Position numbers and translations under genes: made by a program. A stretch of 64,000 bases of DNA from Cenococcum geophilum 1.58 (Eukaryota > Ascomycota > Dothideomycetes > Gloniales > Gloniaceae). The stretch is from positions 992,001 to 1,056,000 of the forward strand of contig KV748209.1 in the NCBI GenBank assembly GCA_001692895.1, given 5' to 3'. Under the pieces are notes generated by a model. The model did no database searches. It was not told where the DNA came from and saw only the letters and a list, made by a program, of their open reading frames with translations. This document shows, one piece after another, positions 46,880 to 57,435 of this stretch; the first letter of the stretch is position 1; the number at the start of each line of letters is the position of its first letter.

Positions 46880-47960
46880 CGTTCTCCTTTAATAATAGAT
46901 ACTTAGCGAACGTTTTTTATAGTATTATGCTAGATACAGGAGCCATAGGAGTATTTATAGTAGGAGAATCTTAAGTTTAAGCTCTTTAATAACTTAATAC
47001 TTCTATCCAGATTAACTAATTAACGGTAGGCTAATATATAATACGTTTTGGCAAGGGTACTGCAATCTCTCTTAGCATAATTAGGGTCTAAACCCCCTTA
47101 GGATATATTACTTTCTACATTATTCCCGCGAATACTCTATTTCTATTCTACATTAGGGATATAAATAAATTAGGTGTTAAGCTTAATAACCTTAAGAATA
47201 TACTCGTATGGGGAGACAATTAGGTGCCTATTATATATAAATAGGGTTACCCTTAGCTGCTCTTTTAATAACCAGAAAAGAGTATTGCTTAGAGCTATTT
47301 AACTAAGTTAGAGTTACGCTAACTACACCATCGTTTTAGCTACCTATCCGTTTATTAATTACTTAGGGTTCTTTAGCGAGTAGGCCATAAAGTTAAGGTT
47401 AAGGTAATTAAGCATCTTATAAAGTACTGCTACTACTACTAAATAAACTAGAAGTCCCCTAGCCGATTTAAGTTTACCCTTAAAGATAACTACGACTTCA
47501 ACTTCTATATTATTGTTGACGTTATATATTTTAGCGGCAAGCTAGTACTCTAAGTTGTTAACTTTTTAACCTTCTTTTAAGCCGCACGGTTTTTAAAGGA
47601 TATATTAGCTAGGAACGCATAGGATATCCTTTAATTATACTAGATTAATATCTACCTAAGACCCCCTAATTAAATTATCTATAATATAGGAAAGAACTTC
47701 TTATTTATAGAGTTTTGATAACAGATAAAGATAATAGTAATTAAGGTTAAGGAAGTTCCTATTAAGGCATATAATAGCGTTAGAAAAGTGGAGCGATATT
47801 ACGCGCTATTACGCCGCGTATATAAGATTATCTCTTTAAAACTAGAGGATATTAGCGAAGAACTTACCTTATAAATAGCTATTAAAGCTATTAATAATTC
47901 CGCTGGCCCGGATAAACTCGTACCTACATTACTAGTCTTTAGCGACTACCCTTAAATAAC
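46880..47960 (+). pseudogene. protease and integrase relic of Copia 2
   Basis: MLDTGAI near 46927 preserves the DTGA protease active site, better than Copia 1 (DTRA). Integrase zinc-binding and catalytic blocks follow in the same order as in Copia 1, with VDVIYFSGKLV near 47515. Confidence 0.75.
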
Positions 47961-48469
47961 TAATAATTCTCTACTATCTCCCTCTATTGTGTAATGAGCT
48001 AAGGCTATTTATAAGGTAATAAAGGAGGTATAACGTCTCTACGCTATACGCTAGGTTAATAACGCACTAGGAATAATAAATGGCCTAAATACCTTAACTA
48101 CGCTTAATCTACTACTTTAGTCTAAGGTACGCGTATAGTGTAAAAAGGGAGAATAGTTAGGCCCATATTAACTTATTGTAATTAATAGTTAAACTTATAC
48201 TATTTAGATGCCTTACGGACCCACTTAATTCCGTTTAACCGTTATTAAGCCTTACTATAAAGATAATAGTTTTAAGCCTTTATAGGATGCCCTAAAAGAT
48301 GCCCTAGAGGAGAACTACAATTAATATGCTTTAGAAGACGACTATAATCCTAATATAATTATAGTAGATATGCTATAACTATAACGCGGTAGAGGTCGCC
48401 TAAAGGGATTATAAAATTGCTAATATCTTGTTAATTTTAAAGAGCAATTTATTACTGCCATTAAGAATA

Positions 48470-49990
48470 GAGTTAAGCTATTAATGGCCTTTATAACAGT
48501 TAAGGAGAAGGCTAACTTTAAACTCGTAAAATAGCTTTAAAAGGAAGGTTATATTATAACTCTAGAAGCTCCTTTTTAAGCATCTAATAAGTAGGAGATC
48601 GATGGTCTTATTATAAAAGGAGTCTTTAAATTTAAGAAGTATGACCCTACTAAGTTCGATAAAGTCCGTATCTTTAAGTTAAGAATGGTTAACGAGATTA
48701 AGGGCAAAGCTACTAACGCCCTATTTAAGAAATTAAGGCTTATTATCTAAGGCTATAATAATAATAGTAAGGAGGTAATTCTTATATAATCTCCTATAAT
48801 TTAATAAGCTAGTTAGCGAGTTATTATTGCACTAGCTCCCTCCCTAATAAAGAATAAAATAGCGGTCTATTTGCGAGATATTACTTAGGCCTACACCTAA
48901 TTAAAGACGCACCTTTAGCGCTTAATATTAGCATACCTTCTAGAGCAAATTCGCCACTAATATCCCAAAGATACGATTATGGTTGTGCTTAAGCTATTAT
49001 ATAGAATCGCAGAGGTAGGAACTTATTAGTGGGCTACCTATAGCAAGCACTATAAAGAGAAACTTTTAATAACTACTTCTATATTTAATCTATACTTCCT
49101 TATTATAACTATAGAAACCCTATTTAGAATTATTGGCATATAAACTAATAATATAATTATCTTAAAAGACGACCAATTATTAGCTCTTAAAGAAGATAAG
49201 CTAGTAAAGGCAAATCTTATAGTAAAGCTAAAGGAAAAGCTTAATTTAATAACACTATTACTTTTTAATGGATGCATCCTCTCCCTAAATGAGGATTCTA
49301 TTACTTTGCGCTAGAAGGGTTAAGGTAAGAAGATTAACGTTATTAACGTTAACTCTCTAAAATAAGGATATATGGAGTAACGCGCTCGTAAAGCTTATGT
49401 TGCTTCTATCTATTAACCCAAGGCTTTATTTAATCTCTCTATTGCCGCCTAATACTAGGGACTAACTAAGAATAATGTTCTTGCCTTAAATAAGCGTCTT
49501 TTTTAGTAAATAAACTATCTTAATTGGGGACTACTATATATGCCTGTTAATCTTCCCACCGCTAAGCTCTTTATATTTGTTAATAGGTTATTTATAAATA
49601 ATAAAGATTTTAGCTCCTAGCTAGGATATAAGATTATTATTATAAATAAATTTACTAGAGAGAATGACTTTATAATCTACGGTAATCTTATCTATTAGAG
49701 CTTAACTAAGAGTAAGCGTATTACTCGGAGCGTTCTAGCGTTAGAGATATATAAAATGGTTAGCGGAGTTAATATGGCAATTGCAACCGGAACTACCCCA
49801 AAGATAATTATAGATTGACTTAAACTCCCTATTATCCCTATAATTGTATATACCGACTTATATTCCCTCTATAAGTGTTTAGTTAAGCTTAGTACTATAA
49901 AGGAGAAGCGCCTTATAATCGATATTATGGCACTTTATTAATCCTATAAATAGTAAAAACTCTTTAAGATTTAATAGATTAATGGTTAAG
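48470..49990 (+). pseudogene. reverse transcriptase and RNase H relic of Copia 2
   Basis: Homologous to 6880-8450. RNase H blocks LFIFVNRLFINNKDFSS and SVLALEIYKMVSGVNMAI near 49570-49785. Many TAA/TAG stops. Confidence 0.76.
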
Positions 49991-50382
49991 ACAACCTAGT
50001 AGATATAATAATAAAGGCAAATCTAAATAAGGCTTTAGAAACGTTTGTTAATATAAATACTTTATATATATAAGTTAAAGGTTAGGTTAAAAGGGAGTAA
50101 GAGTATAATATTCGGCAGACCCTAATTCTAACCAGCTAATTAGGATTTTCCATCCCTAGGATAGAAAATTGTTATTGGCTCGCTTATAACTAGCGCCTTG
50201 GCGGCTCTAATATAATATATACCTATAACTTTAAGTAGGAAAGCACTACGTGCTAAAAGGCAAATTTTAGAATAGCGAGACTTATATTACAATAGCAATA
50301 GTAAGTAAGGAGGATTAATATTTATTACACTAGTTAAGCAGTATTTATATATAGATGGCAACCATAAAAGAAGAGTTGCTAG

Positions 50383-50548
50383 TGTTGGGAATGAGGTAAG
50401 CGGTCGTTACGTAACGCTATGGCACTAGCGTGGCGAGGAGTCTTAAGCTCCTCGCCCTCCCTTATTCCAATTAATAAGCTTTATTAACTAACATTACTGT
50501 AACCTACTTAAGTAGTCGTTATTGGTAAGTCACCCTATGTGACTAACA
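50383..50548 (+). repeat. 3' LTR of Copia 2
   Basis: 166 bp, TGTTGGGAATGAGG to GTGACTAACA, followed by TSD GCGAA; hairpin arms conserved. Confidence 0.9.
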
Positions 50549-50553
50549 GCGAA

Positions 50554-50797
50554 TATTGGCTATATTTGTAATATTTGCAGATCTTCTTAGCACCCTTTTT
50601 TAAAAAAACTTTAATATTGTATGGATAAATTATTAAATATTATAGCTTCTAAAGCAGAATGATTACTTTTTATGCCTATAATGGACTCCCTTAATATAGA
50701 AGAGTTATTAAACTGCTAGTAAAAAAAGACTTTTAACCTATAGATACTAGTAAGTAGGGATTTGCTTCGCAAATTCTATTCCTCTATTAGTTATCTT
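50554..50797. other. AT-rich stretch without recognised feature
   Basis: Flank of Copia 2. No gene or element match inside the window was noticed, apart from the end of the 10-bp repeat. Confidence 0.5.
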
Positions 50798-51324
50798 TTT
50801 GGACTAAAGTAGAATGGATCTGGCCTTAGATCTACTTTATTTAGCTAGTAAATTATTTTACTCTAGGAGCTCTTTAGAGCTCTAGTATATTTATATACTA
50901 AAAATAAAAAAGCTTAGCATTAATATAATAAAGGTAGTTTTAAAAAGAAATAAATAGGTAGGGTTAGAGGGGGGGATAGAAAGCAGTATATAGAGCTAAA
51001 AAAGAAAGGAAGAGGTAAGTAGAGGTAGGTAGGTAGAGGTAGATACAAGAGATAGGTGGGTAGTAAGTGTTTAGGTAAGCGAACACGACGAGCATAATAA
51101 GAAGCATAGAGCACGAAGGTTCTTATCTCATTACTCGTAATATATACACGCACCTCCCTTCCTTATTAAGACTAGATGTTTTTTTATTAGGTTAGATTTG
51201 GAGCTCTAAGAGCTCTACGGCCTCGAATCCACTCTATCTAATTAATTAAATCGGTAAGATCCACTCTAATCAAACTATAGCTCCACCACGGAACTCCAGA
51301 ATTAACCCAGTCCAAAAAGATCAC
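50798..51324. mobile_element. Degraded inverted-repeat element
   Basis: ATCTTTTTGGACT near 50798 is repeated inverted near 51323, and GGAGCTCTTTAGAGCTC (left) pairs with GAGCTCTAAGAGCTC (right). The arms are imperfect, with an extra segment in the right arm. The centre (50938-51060) is a purine-rich GTAGAGGTAG low-complexity tract. A 77-codon open frame on the minus strand across it reflects this composition. Possible DNA transposon derivative. Confidence 0.4.
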
Positions 51325-51380
51325 TGCCCTCTGTCATGCTTTGCAGCAGGGGGTGAGCTTTAGGCGGAGCCTCTGGGCCG
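51325..51380. other. Short unique-looking GC-rich spacer
   Basis: TGCTTTGCAGCAGGGGG and GGCGGAGCC with normal composition and no RIP bias. No feature recognised. Confidence 0.4.
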
Positions 51381-51640
51381 GCTCGTGCACGTAACTAGCT
51401 CGTATACGCTTTTCCTCACCAAAACATACTTAAATACACATTTTTCTACTACCTATTATTTAATAACCTTTTAATAGAAATTTATAAAAATTTAAATATG
51501 GCTTATCAAATACTATAATTATAATTTTATATAATAAAAACACATAATATATTAAAATGTTTATATTAAAAATAGAGTTAAAAACGTACTCTATTAATAT
51601 AAATTGAAATTATTATTAAATATATAAGTAAAATTTAGAT
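51381..51640. repeat. Left arm of AT-rich inverted repeat flanking the LINE
   Basis: Starts GCTCGTGCACGTAAC, then CACCAAAACATACTTAAATACAC and a long TA tract. It pairs as an inverted repeat with 59530-59690, about 80% over roughly 170 bp, and again with an inner copy near 59350-59520. The LINE sits between the arms, so it probably inserted into a ~0.8-kb AT-rich inverted-repeat element. Confidence 0.6.
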
Positions 51641-51650
51641 TTACCTAGTT

Positions 51651-51735
51651 TAATAATAATAATAATTTATTCTATTTATTGCCCGATTTAGTCCTTTACT
51701 AAGTCTATATAGGCTTCTACCTTCTATTTACAGGA
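51651..51735 (-). repeat. LINE 3' end shared with the non-coding retroposons
   Basis: On the minus strand, about 45 bp before the TTA tail align without gaps with the last bases of the retroposon at 12544. Over 27 bases around ACTAAATCGGGC against TCCGAATCGGAC all differences but one are transitions. Upstream of this the sequences diverge. Confidence 0.65.
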
Positions 51736-51999
51736 AAAATCCCTATAGGGGAAAAACCTAGGTGTGTTCTTTTAGCTAGTCTTTTACGCTCCGCCTGTGC
51801 CTAGCCTGTTTACCTTTATTATATGTCTACCTTTTATACTATACTTCTAAGGTGTCTTAGAAGGTTTAGGGGGTAGTAGAAGGGTTTAGTAAGTTGCCTA
51901 TAAGCCACCTTCGGCTTAGCGGGAGGTCTAGTCTCTAAGGGGCTAAAAGGGGACGTATCCTTCCATATCCTTCTATTAGATCTTATACGCTATCTAGAA

Positions 52000-54900
52000 C
52001 TACTAGAGAACTCCTTAACCTATAAACTATTATACTGCTGCTTATAGGCCCCTACTTATAAATAGCATTTAGGTAATATTATTTATGCCCGCCCTAGTAA
52101 ATAGCTGGTCTTTTACCGTATAGTAGGTATAGAACAGTATTATATAGCGTACTAACTATATAGGCCATCTGTATGTGTAGTGTAGAATAGTATTTAGGAT
52201 ATAGATGCTTACTAGCTATGCGTTTAGTTCTAAAACCTCTATTCGTAATAGAAAAGCGACTGTAGATTCTGCCTTTATCTATTCTTCGTATAGGGGGAGA
52301 GTTAGTATTATCTATAGGATGCTCTATATAGTTCCCCTTTGCGCCTTCGCCGCCTTCTTCTAGCGTTATTTCTACTTATTATTTACCTATCTTGCGATGT
52401 ATATAGTAGATCTCCACTTATACTAGTGGCCCCCTATCCTCTATTATTGTCGCGGTACTCTACTAGCGTAGCACCGGATCTTCGCTTAGTGCTATAGTAG
52501 CTCTTATATTTTCTATTCTCTCTCTACCGCTTATAGGCGGAGGGCTTTTTGACTTATAAGCTTGGGCGCGGTGCCCCTTTAGGGGGCCCTCGCTCCTTAT
52601 ATACGCTCTACTATCTAGCGTATCTCCTTCTCTACTAGGTGGCCTTATACTATAGATGCCCTCTATATAGCCGTTGCTTCTATATATACGTCTAATAGCG
52701 GTACTATTACTTCGCGTTCTATTACGGCACGTAGTATCCTTTTATAAGCCCCTATAATTCTATATAAGCATTAGTTTTATAGCTTCTCTAGTGGTGCTAG
52801 GGAGCTTTTTACTAATAGTTTGCTGTTTAGCTTTATGCCCTAGATCTAGGTACTATATAGTATTACTAGCCTTATCACTACTATATATAGTAGTCGTATG
52901 CGTCTAAATAAGGGTCCTTAGGTTAATGCTATAATTTATAATACCGTTATAAATACCGCTGCTCCCCTATAAGTCGCCTGTGTAATATATACGTTCTAGT
53001 TTAGCTTAGCGTCTACCTAAACTTCTAAGACCTTAAGGGTGGCTTCTAGTTTTGCTTCGCAGCCCTATATATTTACTGTTAATACTAGGTTATTAGTTGC
53101 CCTTCTTTTCCTTATAAAGTAGATAAGCTAGTATTTATCTAGTGCAAATTTAATGCTATGTTGCTTTGCCTATATAATATACCTATTGTGTACCTAGTTT
53201 AGCCTTATACAGTTTTTTGCTGCTATATCTCCCTATATAATTAGGTTTATATTATCTATAAATTTTAAAGCTACTATTTCTTAGTTGTTATTAAATGTCT
53301 CTAGTAGCTTAGATATAAATAAAAGGAATAGGATTGGTAATAAGGGTAATCCTTAGGAGATACCTGTTGGTGTTAGTATTGTATTACTTCTATAGCCCTT
53401 AAATACTATTTTAGTAGTACGTCCTGTAAGAAAGGCTTAAGTAAAGTTAACTATTTAGTTTGGTAGGCCCTTCTTTTATAAAATCTATAGGAGTCTCTTA
53501 TATAATACGTGGTTAAAGGCTCTACTTATATCTAGGCTTAGTATAGATACTACGCAGCCTAGGTGGGCTTGCTACGCTGCCTAGACGCTTAAGGTAATTA
53601 GGGAGAGGGCTAAAAGGGTTAACCGTTTCTTTCTTGCGCCTATTTACGTCTATAGTAGTAAACCTTACTTCTCTACGGCTTCTTATATGCGTTCTACTAC
53701 TATTTTTTCTAGGAGCTTTCCTAACGTATTTTTAAGGGCGACTAGTTAATAGCTTTCTAGGAGGGAGTAGTCCTTTTTATTTACCTTTCTTAGGATAACT
53801 ATAATTATTTCTTTATAGTATTTTAGTAGCTTACCTTTAAGGAGGCAGATTGTTACCATATTAGCTAGTAGTACTATTACCGCTTCTAATACGGCTTTAA
53901 TTGCCTTATTTAGGATCCTATCTAGCCCTACCACTTTGCTTATAGGGAGTTTTTATATCGCATCCTTTATTTCCTTTAAGGAGACTATTTAGCTTATCTT
54001 TAGCGGTTAGAGGTAGTCCTAACTGCTAATATCCTATAGGTCTGCTTAGCATATATTAGGGAAGAACCTCTCTACTAGTATTTTTATTTTATTCCCTATT
54101 ATTGTTTATATACTAATTTTATTCTATTTAGCGGAGTATAGGTAAATAGGGGTCTTTTAACGTTTCTCCTGCAGCTCTTTTATACCACTTAGATATACGC
54201 TAGAGGCCCTAATTATATAGTTTAGTGGGGTCTAAGGTAATTTCCTTTAGGAATTAGCGCTAGCTGCTTCTATTCTCCTTCTATATTATCTTCTTAAGCC
54301 TATTCTTTAGGGCCTTATAGCTCTAATAGTAGTAGGCCTCGCTTATTACGCTGTATTATCGCCTTACCCTTCTTATACCTATAAGTAGCTATACCGCCTC
54401 TAGCGACTATTCTCGCTAGGCGTGTTTATAAGGCTAGGCTTTTAAGTAGTACTCTTCTAAGCAGTTGCTTATAATCCTCTAGATATTCTCTAATATTGCC
54501 TCTAGTATTATTACTAGTCTATTAGTAATTTCCTGGAAGTATTTTTCTTAATTAAGTTTATATATAGCGTATCTCTAGCGCGTCTATTATACTAGGGCGT
54601 TAATATTAAGGGATATCCGTATAGGTATATGGTTTACAGTTAGTGCCTATATATTTTCTAGCCCGTAGAACGCTAGCTAGTTTGTAAGTGCTTCTTACAT
54701 AAATATTAGGTTAATTATACTCTCTTAGGTCCCTCTTTTCTATATAGGTTTGCTAGTTAGGATAGTTAGGGCAAGGCCTCGCGTTTCTAGTTCGTTAAGT
54801 AGGTAAGTTGCCTATACTTTTACTATAGCCCACTATCCTCTCTATACCGTATAGTGTGTATTAAAGTCCCCTAGGACTATTATCTCTCCTTTTGCTATAT

Positions 54901-55106
54901 TAATAGTATATTATAGTAGTCCCTATATAGTTATCTAGGGCCTATTATCTTTTAGATTATAGATGTTAATTATACTATTTTGGCCCCTATCTATAGCTAT
55001 TTATAGTTTGGCTATATTAGGGCTAATAGTATAATAGCTCTACGCCTATATATTAATGTATTGGCTAATTAAGAAGTATATATAAGTAGCTAGGTCTAGT
55101 TTATAT
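52000..55106 (-). pseudogene. LINE ORF2 relic: endonuclease C-half and reverse transcriptase
   Basis: On the minus strand, the endonuclease block VLGDFNTHYTV lies near 54840-54900 (GDFN-H motif of AP-type endonucleases). RT follows: VGLDRILNKAIKAVLEAV at 53930-53880, ISQGLPLLPILFLLF near 53330-53365, and FIDNINLI near 53235-53260 where the active site should read F-x-D-D, so one catalytic Asp is now Asn. A C-terminal region extends to about 52000. Stops replace Trp and Gln codons. Confidence 0.75.
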
Positions 55107-55318
55107 AGTAGTGTTATAGAAGTAAGCACGAGCTGGAATACAATATACTAAACGGGGTAGTAATTAAAGAAGGCTAGGTACGCGTAACTATGCGTAGTTA
55201 ATACAAAGACATTTAGATAAAGAAGAAGAGTCTTTATATGCTAGGTACGGGTATAAATAGGAGTTATAGGGGAACGTGCGTAGGTGTCTTGGGACGAACG
55301 TAAGTATGGGTTAAGAAC

Positions 55319-55562
55319 TGTCACGGAAGTAGGCACAAGCTGGAATACAATGTACTAAACAGGGTAGTAATTAAAGAAGGCTACGTACGCGTAACTATGC
55401 GTAGTTAATATAAAGACATTTAGATGCAGAAATAGAACAGGTTAGGTACGGGTATAAATAGGGGTTGTAAGGGAATATGTGTAGGTGTCTTGGGACGAAC
55501 GTAAGCACGGGTTAAGAATGTTAAAATGCGCAGAGACGTGAGAGCGTATAAGTCCCGTAATA
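55319..55562 (-). repeat. 3' LTR of TRIM D (left)
   Basis: 244 bp, TGTCACGGAAG to CCCGTAATA on the plus strand. Confidence 0.88.
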
Positions 55563-55929
55563 GTACCCCCCCCTTACTTCCGAGCTCCTGTAAGGCGTGT
55601 CGTATATACTAAAAAAACCCAATACGGGAAAAAAAATTCGTTAGCCCTTCTCTACCCTTCTACGTCCTCCGTTATATAGGTTCCTCTAGCTCGGTCCTTC
55701 TATATTTAATTATTAGGCTACTAACTTATTAGGCCTAAAGCATAGCCCAGCTTCTATCGCTAGCTATACTCCTATTCTCGCCGCTTAGAGACGTATTGCT
55801 AAAGCTTATATAGTCCCTTTCTCGCTTCTAGCAGCTCTACAGCCTTCCCTTCCTATACTCTAGGTCCCCCTAAAAAATTACCCCAATTTTGGTCCAAAAT
55901 AGGCGTTTTAGGCAGTATTTATTGGCCTA

Positions 55930-56960
55930 AACGGCCGTATAGTACGGTGTTTATAGTCGTGGTAAGGCATATTCTTGGTAGGTTCTTATTAGTGCGGTAT
56001 AGTATTTGTATCATAGGCAGGTTCTTATCGGTGGTAGTATAGTGCCAGCGCAGGTTCCGTAGGCATATCGGCACGGGATCTTATCAGATTTAGGTAGTAG
56101 TATAGTGCTAGCGACGTGTTTAGGTTCCGTAGGCGAATCGGCACAAAGCTTATTAGTTTATGTGGTAGCAGTATAGTACTAGTAATAGGTTCAGGTTCCG
56201 TAGGCAAATCGGCACAGAGCTTATTAGTTTATATAGTAGCAGTACGGTGCTAGCGACGGGTCGTCTTGTAGGCGTATTGGTATAAGGCTTGTCGGTTTAG
56301 GCAGCAGTACAATATAAGCGATGGGTTTGGGGGTCTAGGGAGCGAGGCTCTACCTAGTCGTATTCGGCTTGTAGGCGTATTGGCACGAGGCTTATTAGTT
56401 TAGGTAGCAGAACGATGCAAGCGACGGGCGGCTTAAGATAGTCTGGGTATCGGATGCGAATGGCTTCAGCGGCGGCAGTATAATGCTAGCGACAGGTTCG
56501 GGCGGCTTAAGATAATTCGGGTATTAGATGCAGAGAGCTTCGGCGGCAGGTTCGGACGGTAGCAGTACGGTGCCAGTGACGGGTCGTCTCGTAGGTATAT
56601 CGGCACGAGGCTTGTCGGTTCGGGCAGCAGTATAATGTAAGCAATAGGGTTCGGGGGTCTAGGGAGCAAAGCTCTACCTAGTCATGTTTGGGTCAGGTCG
56701 TAGGCTTATCGGCATAATAGGTTATTAGGTTTGTTTCGCAGGCATATTGGCGCGAGGTCTTGTTAGTACGTAGGGCAGTACGTGCAGGTCGGTAGGATAG
56801 TAGTAAGATACCAGCTTCCGTGTTTATGTTCGTGTTCGTTATATAATAGGATGCGAGCCATTAGGTTAAACCGAGGGGCAGTAACGTGCCTATTTATAAG
56901 TGGTAGTAGTAGGATGCAAGCCATTAAGGTTGCAGGCGTATCGGCGCGATGTTTTATCGG
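55930..56960. repeat. Degenerate tandem repeats inside TRIM D
   Basis: About a dozen imperfect units with GGCRWATCGGCACR, CTTRTYRGTTYRGG and GCAGTAYRGTGC blocks. Some units (GGCGGCTTAAGATARTYYGGGTAT near 56429 and 56508) are absent from copy C. Open frames of 60-67 codons arise from the repeats. Confidence 0.75.
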
Positions 56961-57138
56961 TAGGTTATAATTCCACAGGCGTATCGGCGTGGTGTCTTGT
57001 CGTACTAGTTTAGAACCCTAGCGTCCTAGTCTACCCACAGCTAGTAGCTCCTGTATCTACCCCATAGGCGTAGAAAGGCATGCTCTGCGACTAGTAGCCT
57101 ACAGGCCCGCTAGGTATAGAAAAGGGATCTAAATATAG

Positions 57139-57382
57139 TGTTATAGAAGTAGGCATGAGCTGGAATACAATGTACTAAACAGGGTAGTAATTAAAGAAGG
57201 CTACGTACGCGTAACTATGCGTAGTTAATATAAAGACATTTGGATGCAGAAACAGAACAGGTTAGGTACGGGTATAAATAGGGGTTATAGGGGAACGTGC
57301 GTAGGTGTCTCGGGACGAACGTAAGCACGGGTCAAGAACGTCAAAACGCGCAGAGACGTAAGAGCGTGTAAGTCCCGTAACA
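57139..57382 (-). repeat. 5' LTR of TRIM D (right)
   Basis: 244 bp, TGTTATAGAAG to CCCGTAACA on the plus strand. Confidence 0.88.
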
Positions 57383-57435
57383 AGAACGTTAAAACGCGCA
57401 GGGACATGAGAATGTGTAAGTCCCGTAACAAGTAG

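Larger units (their letters stand above)
44549..50548 (+). mobile_element. Copia retrotransposon 2, complete but RIP-degraded
   Basis: 6000 bp, LTRs 166 bp each, perfect TSD GCGAA (44544-44548, 50549-50553). Gag, protease, integrase, RT and RNase H are homologous to Copia 1 along most of the interior, and CTAATTAGTGGTTAA after the 5' LTR is the same. The first ~1 kb of interior and the LTRs differ strongly from Copia 1. RIP-type stops throughout. Confidence 0.92.
55319..57382 (-). mobile_element. TRIM-like non-autonomous LTR element D
   Basis: 2064 bp, LTRs 244 bp each (55319-55562, 57139-57382), perfect TSD AGAAC (55314-55318, 57383-57387). Same family as C at 20540: same LTR ends, C-run polypurine tract, TATA box and repeat-rich interior, but about 360 bp longer inside. 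More transitions than C, hence older. Confidence 0.88.
55112..57430 (-). mobile_element. Solo LTR of the TRIM family, split by TRIM D
   Basis: Pieces 55112-55318 and 57388-57430 make one 250-bp LTR, TGTTATAGAAG to CCCGTAACA, flanked by perfect TSD AGTAG (55107-55111, 57431-57435). The LTR is interrupted after GGTTAAGAAC by the complete TRIM copy D. It sits in the LINE endonuclease region. Confidence 0.85.
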
